Shown piece by piece: positions 8,963-17,811 of a DNA stretch of 64,000 nt. The notes below the pieces were generated by a model. It worked only from the letters and a program-made list of their open reading frames with translations, had not been told where the DNA came from and did not search any database. Both the position numbers and the translations under genes were made by a program. This DNA is from Bacteroides stercoris ATCC 43183. GTDB lineage: Bacteria > Bacteroidota > Bacteroidia > Bacteroidales > Bacteroidaceae. The stretch spans positions 1,736,001-1,800,000 of the forward strand of contig NZ_CP102262.1 in NCBI RefSeq assembly GCF_025147325.1. Direction: 5' to 3'. Positions within the stretch are counted from its first letter, which is position 1; each line of letters starts with the position of its first letter.

Positions 8963-9358
8963 ATGTATTTATTATTAGTTATCTTAATGGTGATCGCATC
9001 CATATTGATGTGTTTCATTGTGTTGATTCAGAATTCCAAAGGCGGTGGTCTGGCTTCGGGTTTCTCATCATCCAATCAAATCATGGGTGTACGCAAGACT
9101 ACTGACTTTCTGGAAAAGGCAACATGGAGTCTCGCTGTGTTTTTGGTGGTGATGAGTGTTGCTTCCGCTTACGTTATCCCTTCTGCTTCTCACAAAGGCG
9201 GTGATGTGATTTTGGAACAGGCACAGCAAGAAGAGAAGACGAACCCGTACAATATGCCCGTAGGTACAGCTGCTCCGAAAGCTGAGCAACCGGCTGAAAC
9301 AGCTCCTGCAACAACAGCTCCTGCTGCTACGGATGCTGCAGAACCGGCTGGAAATTAA
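8963..9358 (+). CDS. secG: Preprotein translocase subunit SecG
   Basis: SecG is the small accessory subunit of the SecYEG channel. The first 75 residues contain the two expected membrane helices (LLVILMVIASILMCFIVLIQ and SLAVFLVVMSVASAYVI), separated by the conserved cytoplasmic loop NSKGGGLASGFSSSNQIMGVRKTTDFLEKATW. The tail from about residue 85 is Ala/Pro/Thr/Glu-rich and low-complexity, as often seen in Bacteroidota SecG, which makes the protein longer (131) than in E. coli. It ends the operon and is followed by a terminator-like hairpin. Confidence 0.95.
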   Translation: MYLLLVILMVIASILMCFIVLIQNSKGGGLASGFSSSNQIMGVRKTTDFLEKATWSLAVFLVVMSVASAYVIPSASHKGGDVILEQAQQEEKTNPYNMPVGTAAPKAEQPAETAPATTAPAATDAAEPAGN

Positions 9359-9384
9359 TTTTGAGAAAGAACTGTAATTTCTTG

Positions 9385-9430
9385 ACAGGTGGAGTTGTAC
9401 AATTTATGTTGTACAATTCTGCCTGTTTTT
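9385..9430 (+). terminator. Terminator after secG
   Basis: An interrupted stem pairs ACAGG with CCTGT outside and TTGTACAA with TTGTACAA inside, and runs straight into a T-run (9426-9430). Confidence 0.75.
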
Positions 9431-9443
9431 ATTTATAGTCTTT

Positions 9444-9461
9444 TATATTTGGTTATTTTTG
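9444..9461 (+). promoter_or_regulatory. Candidate promoter for the MFS-pqqD pair
   Basis: Two exact TAnnTTTG boxes sit back to back: TATATTTG at 9444-9451 and TATTTTTG at 9454-9461, about 50-60 bp before the MFS start. The area is T-rich, so one of them may be chance. Confidence 0.4.
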
Positions 9462-9510
9462 TAGCCAGATAAGATTCATTTGAAATTATAAACCATATTA
9501 TAATATTATA

Positions 9511-11175
9511 ATGACAACTACTGACAAAATTCACCAGACGCTACGCGATTCGGCAGGTATGCGTTGGTTGGTATTACTGCTTTTAGCGTTTGCTATGTTC
9601 TGTTCATATATTTTTATGGACATACTTTCACCTATCAAAGACCTGATGCAATCTACCCGTGGTTGGGATTCGACAGCATTCGGTACGATGCAGGGTTCTG
9701 AGACATTTCTCAATGTATTTGTGTTTTTTCTCATTTTTGCAGGTATTATCCTCGATAAAATGGGAGTACGCTTCACGGCAATCCTTTCCGGTGCTGTGAT
9801 GCTTGTCGGAGCTACCATTAATTGGTATGCGGTGACAGACGCTTTTCAGGGAAGTGGACTTCAAACTTGGTTTACCAACAACCTGAATTATATTCCCGGT
9901 TTCGATGAGTTGGGTATCTCTCCATTCTATAGAGGTATGCCGGCATCAGCTAAATTTGCAGCAATAGGTTTCATGATTTTCGGTTGCGGTGTCGAGATGG
10001 CGGGTATTACGGTGTCTCGCGGTATCGTTAAGTGGTTCAAAGGCCGTGAAATGGCGCTTGCTATGGGGTCTGAAATGGCGCTTGCCCGTTTGGGGGTTGC
10101 CACTTGCATGATTTTCTCTCCGGTATTTGCTAAATTAGGGGGTGTTATTGATGTTTCCCGTTCAGTGGCATTTGGTGTTGTGCTATTGCTTATCGCACTT
10201 ATTATGTTTATTGTCTACTTCTTCATGGATAAGAAACTTGACGAGCAGACGGGTGAGGCTGAGGAGAAAGACGATCCGTTCAAGATCAGCGATCTCGGTA
10301 CTATTTTGTCCAGTGGCGGATTCTGGTTGGTAGCGCTTCTTTGTGTACTTTATTATTCTGCTATATTCCCGTTCCAGAAATATGCCGTAAATATGCTGCA
10401 ATGTAATTTGGTATTCAAGGAAGTACCCACCGACTCTTTCTGGGCTACTAATACGGTGACAATTCTTCAGTACTGCATTATGCTTGTCGTTGCGGGTGCT
10501 TCTTTTGCAAGTAATTTTATGAAGAAGGCAAGTATGAAGTATGGCTTGCTTACCCTTGCCGGAGTATTGCTCACTGTCTTCTGTTATATGGGTTATATGC
10601 GTCAGAGTGCCGAAACAGTATTTGCAGTCTTCCCTTTGCTCGCTGTAGGTATAACACCGATACTTGGAAACTATGTTGACCATAAAGGTAAGGCAGCTTC
10701 GATGCTGATGATAGGTTCCATGTTACTGGTTCTTTGCCATCTTACTTTCGCGTTTGTTCTTCCTGAGTTCAGAGATAATGCGGTAGGTGGTGTTGTGATA
10801 GCTTATCTTACTATATTGGTACTTGGTGCAAGTTTTTCACTGGTTCCTGCTTCTTTATGGCCCAGTGTTCCTAAATTGGTTGATGCCAAGATTATAGGCA
10901 GTGCTTACGCGCTTATTTTCTGGGTGCAGAATATTGGTCTTTGGCTCTTCCCGCTTCTTATCGGAAAGGTACTTGATAAAACCAATACGCAGCTTGTTGC
11001 TGATTTAAAGAACGGTGTGATTACTCCGGAAGAGGCTGCCGTGTCGTATGATTACACCGCACCGCTTGTAATGCTGGCTTGTCTTGGCGTTGCTGCTTTG
11101 GTATTGGGATTTATTCTTAAAGTTGTTGACAAGAAGAAAGGTCTTGGTTTGGAAGAACCTAATATCAAAGCTTGA
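9511..11175 (+). CDS. Major facilitator superfamily transporter
   Basis: This 554-residue integral membrane protein has about 12 hydrophobic segments, with the first helix near residues 18-38 (WLVLLLLAFAMFCSYIFMDIL) and a charged central loop near 245-260 (DKKLDEQTGEAEEKDDPFK). The loop motif GIILDKMGVRFTAI resembles the MFS motif A position between helices 2 and 3. The general type is that of NarK- or oxalate/formate-like antiporters often annotated only as MFS in Bacteroides. The substrate cannot be inferred. It has its own promoter region after the secG terminator and is followed after 8 bp by a PqqD-like gene, probably in one transcript. Confidence 0.9.
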   Translation: MTTTDKIHQTLRDSAGMRWLVLLLLAFAMFCSYIFMDILSPIKDLMQSTRGWDSTAFGTMQGSETFLNVFVFFLIFAGIILDKMGVRFTAILSGAVMLVGATINWYAVTDAFQGSGLQTWFTNNLNYIPGFDELGISPFYRGMPASAKFAAIGFMIFGCGVEMAGITVSRGIVKWFKGREMALAMGSEMALARLGVATCMIFSPVFAKLGGVIDVSRSVAFGVVLLLIALIMFIVYFFMDKKLDEQTGEAEEKDDPFKISDLGTILSSGGFWLVALLCVLYYSAIFPFQKYAVNMLQCNLVFKEVPTDSFWATNTVTILQYCIMLVVAGASFASNFMKKASMKYGLLTLAGVLLTVFCYMGYMRQSAETVFAVFPLLAVGITPILGNYVDHKGKAASMLMIGSMLLVLCHLTFAFVLPEFRDNAVGGVVIAYLTILVLGASFSLVPASLWPSVPKLVDAKIIGSAYALIFWVQNIGLWLFPLLIGKVLDKTNTQLVADLKNGVITPEEAAVSYDYTAPLVMLACLGVAALVLGFILKVVDKKKGLGLEEPNIKA

Positions 11176-11183
11176 TAACGGTA

Positions 11184-11534
11184 ATGTCAGATACAAAAGG
11201 AAAAGTAAACCTATTGGATACTGTTCCCGTTCAGTGCGGACATATTACAACCGAATGGGAAGGGGAGTACGCGATACTTTCCTTTCCTCGGTTTAAGTAC
11301 GACTGGATGAGACGTTTTTTGTTGCCGAAGAGTATGTCGGCCGATATTCATGTGAAGCTGGAAGAACACGGTACTGCCGTATGGCGTTTGATAGATGGAA
11401 ACCGAACCGTACAAGAGATAATCTCTCTGCTTACCGACCATTTCCAAAATGAAGATAACTATCCTTCTCGTGTCACTACTTACATTATGCAGTTGCAGAA
11501 AGATGGATTCATTCAGTTGAAAGTCGAGAGTTGA
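11184..11534 (+). CDS. Orphan PqqD-like (RRE-fold) small protein
   Basis: The ATG at 11184 gives 116 residues; the TTG at 11172 overlaps the MFS stop and is less likely. The sequence fits the PqqD family winged-helix fold: a short strand pair (EWEGEYAILSFPRF), the turn EEHGTAVWRLIDGNRTVQEIISLLTDHF, and a C-terminal ...VTTYIMQLQKDGFIQL. In the family this fold recognises leader peptides of ribosomally made, modified peptides (RRE) and delivers them to radical-SAM or other enzymes. No such enzyme and no obvious precursor peptide gene lies nearby. Its only partner is the MFS gene 8 bp upstream. It may be a repurposed RRE with an unrelated ligand. Confidence 0.75.
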   Translation: MSDTKGKVNLLDTVPVQCGHITTEWEGEYAILSFPRFKYDWMRRFLLPKSMSADIHVKLEEHGTAVWRLIDGNRTVQEIISLLTDHFQNEDNYPSRVTTYIMQLQKDGFIQLKVES

Positions 11535-11582
11535 AAGCTACCATCTGGTATTACAATGCAGACTGCTTTCAACTCTCGACTC
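11523..11582. terminator. Long hairpin between the convergent pqqD-like and DUF4831 genes
   Basis: A perfect 17-bp inverted repeat (11523-11539 with 11566-11582, arm AGTCGAGAGTTGAAAGC) has a 26-nt loop. Its left arm includes the pqqD-like stop codon. It can serve as a two-way terminator for the convergent pair. The T-run after it on the + strand is weak. Confidence 0.65.
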
Positions 11583-11590
11583 TCAATTTC

Positions 11591-12643
11591 CTAATTGCTT
11601 TCTCTGTCTACCTTGATTAATCCACCGGTAGCTGTATCGAACAAAACTTTTATAGTAGAATTTTTATTGAATAGTACAGGTGCAAGATATTCTATAGTAC
11701 CAAATTGTGTAACGGGCAGTTCACCATCGAATATCTTCTTGTTGTTGCCTGTCAATATAACATGGGCGCGTCCCGGAACGTTGTAAGCAACTCCGTCTAC
11801 TTTTTTCTTACCGTCTTCTTCCGGAATGGCGGGAGTCTTCAAATCGGTTATGGAGATATAATACGGTTCGCCTGCCAAATCATCGTTTGCCACTATGCCC
11901 AATCGTTTGGAGAAGCGGAAAGCTACTTCATTGTTCATTTCTTTGGGAGTAAGGCGAATTGTAAACGTCTGAGGTTCTTCTTTCAAGGTTCCGGAGAACA
12001 TCTCCGTCATAGCACGTTCCTGTAAGTTGAGGTTGTCGAGCATGATTTTGAGTTGGGCGCCATCCTGCGGCATATTGTCGGCTTCACCACGGAGAAGGGC
12101 ATTTTTGCTTTCACGGATGTTATAGATTTCCTTGGCTACCAACTCCGCCATTTTAGCTCTGGAACTTGCCATGAGTATTTCTTCCGTAAGGAATTTACGC
12201 GGATCTATGATTTCTTGTGCGGCAGCGGTTATTTTGGTTGCCGGTATCGTATGGCTGTTAAGCGGTATGTTGATGGAACGGACAATGCCGTCTTCGGTAA
12301 GTTCCATTAGTGGGGCTACAGTCTTATCTTTCAACTTAACGAAGTATACATTATCTTTATCGGGTACTCCCGCCACGTGTGTTTGTACTTTGTCGATGGT
12401 CCAATAGATATTCGGATCGGCAGATACATTGTTCATGCGTAAGTAGCGGTCGGCATATTTACAGAACTCTCCGGGCATGTATGTATGTTTGGTAGCCTGT
12501 ACTACAATTTCTATTTCGGTTTTAGGCAGGAGATAAGTTACTCCGTAGTCTTTACCGCGCATAATACCGGTGCTGACATCTGTTTGGGCATAGGCACTTG
12601 TAGCTATTAGAATGCCGGCCACCCATATCATTTTTTTCTTCAT
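11591..12643 (-). CDS. DUF4831 family exported protein
   Basis: The 350-residue protein has a classical signal peptide (MIWVAGILIATSAYA, probable cleavage before QTDV) with no lipobox, so it should be periplasmic or outer-membrane associated. The body matches what I recognise as DUF4831, a Bacteroidota family of unknown function. Visible features are a repeated ITDL/LTGNNK beta-rich pattern and a central helical stretch (ILMASSRAKMAELVAKEIYNIRESKNALLRGE). It ends with a beta strand region (GTIEYLAPVLFNKNSTIKVLFD). It is flanked by a convergent gene on one side and has its own promoter on the other, so it is probably monocistronic. Confidence 0.75.
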   Translation of the reverse strand: MKKKMIWVAGILIATSAYAQTDVSTGIMRGKDYGVTYLLPKTEIEIVVQATKHTYMPGEFCKYADRYLRMNNVSADPNIYWTIDKVQTHVAGVPDKDNVYFVKLKDKTVAPLMELTEDGIVRSINIPLNSHTIPATKITAAAQEIIDPRKFLTEEILMASSRAKMAELVAKEIYNIRESKNALLRGEADNMPQDGAQLKIMLDNLNLQERAMTEMFSGTLKEEPQTFTIRLTPKEMNNEVAFRFSKRLGIVANDDLAGEPYYISITDLKTPAIPEEDGKKKVDGVAYNVPGRAHVILTGNNKKIFDGELPVTQFGTIEYLAPVLFNKNSTIKVLFDTATGGLIKVDRESN

Positions 12644-12680
12644 ATTTCTCTATCGGTTTATAACTATGAATTTTAAATAA

Positions 12681-12688
12681 CAAAGTTA
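12681..12688 (-). promoter_or_regulatory. -7 box for the DUF4831 gene
   Basis: On the minus strand the bases read TAACTTTG, an exact TAnnTTTG match, 37 bp before the DUF4831 start. Confidence 0.5.
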
Positions 12689-12769
12689 ACGAAGTTCTTT
12701 AGTTCTTGGATATTCATTTACGAAAGATTAACTTTCAGTCAGACCATAAAATAGGAATACTGCATGTCC

Positions 12770-15604
12770 TTATTCTTTCAGTACAACTTCCGCTATTCCT
12801 ACACGGTCATCATTCAGTAAGATGCGCAAATCACTGGCCGTGGTTCCTTTGAACGGATAGGAGATAAGTTCACCGTATTGGCTGACAGTACCCGAATAGA
12901 CAGTAAGGAACTGACCGCCTCCGCCTGAAAGCTGTATCTCGAACTCTGCCGGAAGTCCGTTGTCTCGCTTGAAAGCGATAGCAACTTCGTTTATTTTGCT
13001 TCCGTTCTTTAGGGCAAAGGTTATATAATCTCCTTTGTTACCCTGCCAGACCGTATTCTTTTGTTTGTCAAGCACATTTGGGGCGTTTTCCATATCGGTA
13101 CTTGCTGTTACGGGACTGATGGGATTTTGACTTTCAAGTGCTTGCAGGCGGGCTTGGTAATCTTCTACAGTAAGTATACCATTCAGCCGGATGTCTTCGG
13201 AAGACGCACCCGCCATGATGGCGAACTCGCCCGGTTCCACTGTCCATTTCATATCGGCATTCAACAATTCAAGATGCTTGCGGTCAAGAGTGAAAACTAT
13301 TTCTTTGCTCTCTCCCGGCTTCAGGTGGATACGTTCAAAACCGGCAAGATTCTTTTCGTAGGTGGTGACACTGCTTAGAATATCGCGCGTGTAGAGTTGT
13401 ACCACTTCGTCACCGGCACGTTTGCCGGTATTCGTTACTTTCAGTCGTATGGTGGCTTTTTGGTTGGGTGTGATTACTTTGGGAGTGATTTCGAGGTCGG
13501 AATACTCAAAAGTAGTATAGCTCAAACCGTAACCGAAAGGATACAGTGCACCATTAATGCGTGACATATTGCCGTCCGGTCCCGGATTTTTACCGCCATC
13601 TATCTGTGAAGCCGGTTTGTAGGGGAAGTTGAACGGGATTTGTCCTACTGTTTTAGGAAAAGTAACTGTCAGTTTGCCTCCGGGATTGTAATCGCCGAAG
13701 AGAATGTCGGCTACTACCGTACCGCCTTTAGAGCCCGGATACCAGGCTTCAAGAATGGCAGGGACAAACTTGTCCGCCCAGTTTACGGATAGCGGACGAC
13801 CGTTAATCAATATCAGTATAACAGGCTTGCCCGTGGCTTGTACGGCTTGCAGCAATTTCAACTGGTGTCCCGGTAATTCCAGGCTTGTGCGCGATTTGTT
13901 CTCACCGCAGGTACGTTGGCCACCACCCAGTACTACTACTGCTACATCAGCCTGACGGGCATTGGCTACGGCACGGTCTATTTCGGCTTGTTCGTCAGGG
14001 GTAAGCGGGTATTCCATGATTTCGCTTTCAGGCCAATGGGCATCTACAAGGTCGCAGCCTTTGGTATAAAGCACTTCGGCCTTACCCTGTGCTTTCTCGC
14101 GGATTCCTTCGAGGACAGTAGTAACCTCTACGGCGAGTGGTCCGTAATGTGTCAGAGCATAGCCTTCCTCATCGGCATTCGGGCCACAGACGGCAATCTT
14201 CTTTATCTTATCGATATTCAGCGGCAGTGTATTATCTGTATTTTTCAGCAATACGATGGATTCGCGGGATGCCTGTAGGGCAACGGCTTCATTGGCTTCC
14301 TTCTCCACTTCATCGTCAGCTCCGGCAAGGTCTGTTTGATAGGGAGCATCGAACAGACCGATAAGGAACTTTACCCGAAGGATGTCACGGACACGGTCAT
14401 TGATAACTTCTTCACTCAGTCCGCCTTCCTTTACGAGTTCGCGTAGCGGAAGTACGAATGAGTCGGGCGAGCGGAATGTACAACGTACGTTGAGGCCTGC
14501 TTCCACGCTTTGGCGTACGGCTTCTTTCATGTCTTTGGCGGTGTTATGCTTGGTATAGAGATATTCTACGGCATCGCTGTCCGACACTACATATCCCCGG
14601 AAACCCATTTCCTTGCGGAGTCGGGTAGTCAGCCAATAGTAGCTTCCCTGGATGGGAATGCCGTCGTAGTCGTTATAGGAACTCATCACGCCCAATAGCC
14701 CTGCTTCACGGATTACCCGTTTGAAAGGGTAGATGTGTATGTTTTCCACTTCGCGCGGCGGCATTTGCGGATCAACGCGCGCCATGCCTTCACGTGCTCC
14801 CTTATTGTTGCTGTATGCAGCAAAGTGTTTGGCAGTGGCGGCTACTTGGTGATTATGTTGCAGTCCGCGTACCATTTCGATACCCAGCTCGGCAACAAGA
14901 TAGGGGGATTCGCCGTAGACTTCCTCATAGCGTCCCCAACGCTGGTCGCGACCTACATCGAGGATGGGGGCGTAGACGTTGGTATAGCCCAGCATGCGGG
15001 CTTCCCGTCCGGTGATAAGTCCTACTTGGCGGATAAGTTCGCGGTTCCACGTGTGTCCTAATCCCAGTTGGGTGGGGAAATTGGTGGCTTTATAACTTTC
15101 CACACCACGGATGCCCTCATTAGTGAAATCTACGGGGATTCCGAGGCGGGTATCTTCAACAAAGAAGCGTTGTATTTCGTTCAGTGCCCAGGCATGACGC
15201 GAGGCAGGCCAGACGTTTTCATTGTCCGAGGGTGGCAGTCCCCATTGCTGGAAGCCGTTCAGATGTTCGTCAATGGCTCCGATACCGTCTTTCCAGAGCA
15301 TCTGTTTCCATTCGGGGGTGGGAAGAGCATCTTTCAGCACTCGTTTGTAGCCGTAGAGGGTAACCATCTGGCAGGTTTTTTCTTCGAGTGTCATCTGCTG
15401 CAAGAGGTTTTCAATGCGGGCATCGAGTGTTGCGGCAGGGTCTTCATATATATCTTTGATACCGTTTTTGTTGAAGTCTATCCAGCCTTTATGGTACATT
15501 TCGCTTTTTGCCGGTTTATAGTATGCCGGTATTTTTGCAGTTTTTTGTGCAGACAGTAATGTGCTACTGCCTAATAACAAGGTGGCTACAATTAATTTCT
15601 TCAT
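12770..15604 (-). CDS. GH3 family beta-glycosidase with a C-terminal discoidin-like domain
   Basis: The ATG at 15604 gives MKKLIVATLLLGSSTLLSAQ, a clear signal peptide; an ATG 33 bp upstream adds only a basic extension. The 944-residue enzyme has the GH3 N-terminal barrel (KHFAAYSNNKG, GRYEEVYGESPYL and the nucleophile motif VVSDSDAVEY), the GH3 C-terminal alpha/beta sandwich (VALQASRESIVLLKN, acid/base region near GGGQRTCGENKSR), a fibronectin-like domain (LKVTNTGKRAGDEVVQLY) and a last 110 residues that resemble an F5/8 type C domain. Such enzymes remove beta-linked glucose, xylose or related sugars in the periplasm. It lies on the same strand as the fructan arm but beyond the IS and with its own promoter, and GH3 is not a known fructan enzyme, so it probably serves another glycan. 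Confidence 0.93.
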   Translation of the reverse strand: MKKLIVATLLLGSSTLLSAQKTAKIPAYYKPAKSEMYHKGWIDFNKNGIKDIYEDPAATLDARIENLLQQMTLEEKTCQMVTLYGYKRVLKDALPTPEWKQMLWKDGIGAIDEHLNGFQQWGLPPSDNENVWPASRHAWALNEIQRFFVEDTRLGIPVDFTNEGIRGVESYKATNFPTQLGLGHTWNRELIRQVGLITGREARMLGYTNVYAPILDVGRDQRWGRYEEVYGESPYLVAELGIEMVRGLQHNHQVAATAKHFAAYSNNKGAREGMARVDPQMPPREVENIHIYPFKRVIREAGLLGVMSSYNDYDGIPIQGSYYWLTTRLRKEMGFRGYVVSDSDAVEYLYTKHNTAKDMKEAVRQSVEAGLNVRCTFRSPDSFVLPLRELVKEGGLSEEVINDRVRDILRVKFLIGLFDAPYQTDLAGADDEVEKEANEAVALQASRESIVLLKNTDNTLPLNIDKIKKIAVCGPNADEEGYALTHYGPLAVEVTTVLEGIREKAQGKAEVLYTKGCDLVDAHWPESEIMEYPLTPDEQAEIDRAVANARQADVAVVVLGGGQRTCGENKSRTSLELPGHQLKLLQAVQATGKPVILILINGRPLSVNWADKFVPAILEAWYPGSKGGTVVADILFGDYNPGGKLTVTFPKTVGQIPFNFPYKPASQIDGGKNPGPDGNMSRINGALYPFGYGLSYTTFEYSDLEITPKVITPNQKATIRLKVTNTGKRAGDEVVQLYTRDILSSVTTYEKNLAGFERIHLKPGESKEIVFTLDRKHLELLNADMKWTVEPGEFAIMAGASSEDIRLNGILTVEDYQARLQALESQNPISPVTASTDMENAPNVLDKQKNTVWQGNKGDYITFALKNGSKINEVAIAFKRDNGLPAEFEIQLSGGGGQFLTVYSGTVSQYGELISYPFKGTTASDLRILLNDDRVGIAEVVLKE

Positions 15605-15634
15605 GGTATGTTTTTTATAGTTTTCTTTGGGTGT

Positions 15635-15642
15635 CAAAGATA
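15635..15642 (-). promoter_or_regulatory. -7 box for the GH3 gene
   Basis: The minus strand reads TATCTTTG, an exact match to the Bacteroides -7 box, 30 bp before the GH3 start. No convincing -33 was found. The remaining 180 bp up to the IS hold nothing I recognise. Confidence 0.5.
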
Positions 15643-15826
15643 GTGAATTTTGAGAACAGAAAAGGATAAAATTGTTCGAAGTACGGTTATCTATTGTACA
15701 TACTATATTGGAATGGGGTGATAGTGGCGGATAATGGCATTGCGCTTTTGGCTGATAAATTATATGGTTGATGCCTCTTGATTGATTAAGTCAGCAGAGC
15801 TTTGTCATAAGGTGATTTATGATTAA

Positions 15827-15899
15827 AGAAGGTGTGTCAAAATGCACACCTTCTGTTTTTTACGCACAAAGCCCCGACTTTCACAAGCTGGGGCTTTGT
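15827..15899 (+). terminator. Two hairpins at the left end of the IS, upstream of the transposase
   Basis: The left inverted repeat folds on itself: AGAAGGTGTG pairs with CACACCTTCT around an 8-nt loop and is followed after one base by six T, the form of a rho-independent terminator. A second 10-bp hairpin pairs 15866-15875 (ACAAAGCCCC) with 15890-15899. Such end structures in insertion sequences shield the transposase from outside transcription and translation. Confidence 0.6.
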
Positions 15900-15942
15900 T
15901 ATTACCTAAAGATTTTGTATCTTTAAGCATAAGTTCTTTACT

Positions 15943-17598
15943 ATGACAAAGATACATTTTCGTCCTTACAATCCCAACCAAACCGTTCTTTTTCCTCAAA
16001 GAATTGATGAGGATATTGCAGAAAACGATCCGGTGCGCATGGTTGACGCCCTGGTTGAGGGCTTGAATCTTGAAAGTTTCAGAAAACTGTATAAGGAATG
16101 CGGTCGCAGCCCTTACCACCCCAAGATGATGCTCAAGGTCATTCTGTATGCCTATATGAACAACATCTACTCCTGCCGGAAAATTGAAAAACTCCTTCAC
16201 CGTGACATCCATTATATCTGGCTGGCCGGATATGAGAAACCGGATTTCATTACCATCAACCGTTTCCGCAACCGGGTGAAGAAGGAAATTAACGAAGTGT
16301 TTACGCAAACCGTACTTCTTCTCTCTTCCAAAGGCTTCATCAGCCTGAATGTGGAATATATTGACGGGACAAAGCTCGAATCCAAAGCCAACAAGTACAC
16401 TTTCGTCTGGCGAAAAACGGTTGAGCGGAACCGTGAACGCCTGATGAAGAAGATACATGTCCTGTTAGGGCAGATAGACGATGTCATTGCTCAGGAGAAG
16501 TCATCAGAGAACAATGAGGAAGTTGAGTTCACTCCGGCCATGCTGACTGAAATGGCAGGAGAATTGCGTCATGCACTGGAACAGGTTTCCGAGCCATCCG
16601 CGAAAGAGGAAAAGACTGAACTGAAAAAGAAACGCAAACAGCTGAAGGAACTGGAAGAACACAGGGACAAACTGCAGGAATACGACTGCCATCTGGAAAC
16701 ACTGCAAGAGAGGAATTCCTATTCCAAGACGGACAAGGACGCTACTTTTATGAGAATGAAGGAGGATGCCATGCGCAACGGACAGACGAAGCCCGGTTAC
16801 AACCTTCAAATCGGCACCGAAAATCAGTTCATCACCGATTTTGCACTCTTCCCGAACCCTACGGATACACTGACCCTGATTCCTTTCCTGCAATCTTTTT
16901 CAAACAGGTATGAACGGATGGCCCATACGGTGGTTGCTGATTCCGGCTATGGCTCCGAAGAGAATTACCGCTTCATGTCCGAAAACGGCATGGAAGCCTA
17001 CGTAAAGTACAACTATTTCCACATGGAGCAGCGGCCGAGATTCAAACCGGCCCCGTTCAAGGCCGAAAACTTCTACTACAATGAAGAACATGACTTCTGC
17101 ATCTGCCCTATGGGGCAAAGGATGCGGAGGATAGGCACCAGGAATGTGAAAACCGCATCCGGATATGTCAGCGAAAATGCACGGTACAGAGCTGTCAGGT
17201 GTGAAGGTTGTCCCCTGCGATGCCGCTGTTTTAAAGCAAAAGGAAACAGGACGATAGAACTGAATCATAGGCTTAGACAATACAAGCGGAGAGCCAAAGA
17301 ACTGCTCTGCTCTGAGAAAGGACTGAAACACAGAGGGCAGAGATGCATAGAACCGGAGGCCGTGTTCGGACAAATTAAAAACAATATGAACTACAAACGT
17401 TTCCGACATTTTGGAAAGGACAAGGTCTTCATGGACTTTGCCTTCCTAGCCATTGCCTTCAATATAAAAAAAATGTGTGCAAAACTGACAAAAGAAGATA
17501 CGAAATGGCTGATTGGATGGTTTTATGAACTTACTGTCGCTTTATTTAGATGCTGGAGACACATAAATCAAAGAAATCTTCGAATTATCGCAGCTTAA
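15943..17598 (+). CDS. IS1182-family DDE transposase
   Basis: The 551-residue protein has the DUF772-type N-terminal DNA-binding region (SPYHPKMMLKVILYAYMNNIYSCRKIEKLLHRDIHYIWLAG) and a DDE catalytic domain. The likely acidic residues are the D of EYIDGTKLESKANKYTF, the D of VVADSGYGSEENY and the E of CIEPEAVFGQIKNNMNYKRF. A coiled-coil stretch of Lys/Glu lies near 215-250, and a cysteine-rich segment (CEGCPLRCRCFKAKGN) between the second and third catalytic positions is usual in this family. The frame is uninterrupted and the start sits 116 bp inside the left end, so the element is probably active. A long minus-strand frame over its 5' half is a shadow. Confidence 0.93.
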   Translation: MTKIHFRPYNPNQTVLFPQRIDEDIAENDPVRMVDALVEGLNLESFRKLYKECGRSPYHPKMMLKVILYAYMNNIYSCRKIEKLLHRDIHYIWLAGYEKPDFITINRFRNRVKKEINEVFTQTVLLLSSKGFISLNVEYIDGTKLESKANKYTFVWRKTVERNRERLMKKIHVLLGQIDDVIAQEKSSENNEEVEFTPAMLTEMAGELRHALEQVSEPSAKEEKTELKKKRKQLKELEEHRDKLQEYDCHLETLQERNSYSKTDKDATFMRMKEDAMRNGQTKPGYNLQIGTENQFITDFALFPNPTDTLTLIPFLQSFSNRYERMAHTVVADSGYGSEENYRFMSENGMEAYVKYNYFHMEQRPRFKPAPFKAENFYYNEEHDFCICPMGQRMRRIGTRNVKTASGYVSENARYRAVRCEGCPLRCRCFKAKGNRTIELNHRLRQYKRRAKELLCSEKGLKHRGQRCIEPEAVFGQIKNNMNYKRFRHFGKDKVFMDFAFLAIAFNIKKMCAKLTKEDTKWLIGWFYELTVALFRCWRHINQRNLRIIAA

Positions 17599-17811
17599 AG
17601 AAAATGAACAGATTTGTATAGTGATGAACAAAAAAGAGGTGCATCGTGCATTACGACACACCTTCTTTAATACAGTATCATAAATAAGCCTTTTAGCAGT
17701 TTTTCGGTCGTGAGGTTATTATGGCTTTGACAGATACTTTGTTTTATTTAGGGGTATCATTACAGGGCATCACAAATAATGTATATTTAATATAATTGCT
17801 TGTGGTTGTTG

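Larger units (their letters stand above)
15827..17666. mobile_element. IS1182-family insertion sequence, apparently complete
   Basis: The element is 1,840 bp with terminal inverted repeats beginning AGAAGGTGTGTC at both ends (15827-15838 and complementary 17655-17666), and similarity continues inward with gaps (AAATGCAC/TAATGCAC). TTAA lies directly outside both ends (15823-15826 and 17667-17670). That can be read as a 4-bp target duplication or as an outward extension of the inverted repeats. It carries one intact transposase gene. It lies between the GH3 gene and the fructan locus and interrupts no recognisable gene. Confidence 0.85.

Noticed and set aside
12770..15604. GH3 gene as part of the fructan locus
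   Set aside because: It has its own -7 box, is separated by an IS element, and GH3 enzymes act on beta-glycosides other than fructans. Membership cannot be supported.
15823..16458. 211-residue minus-strand frame over the IS left end
   Set aside because: It is antisense to the transposase and reads through the terminal inverted repeat.
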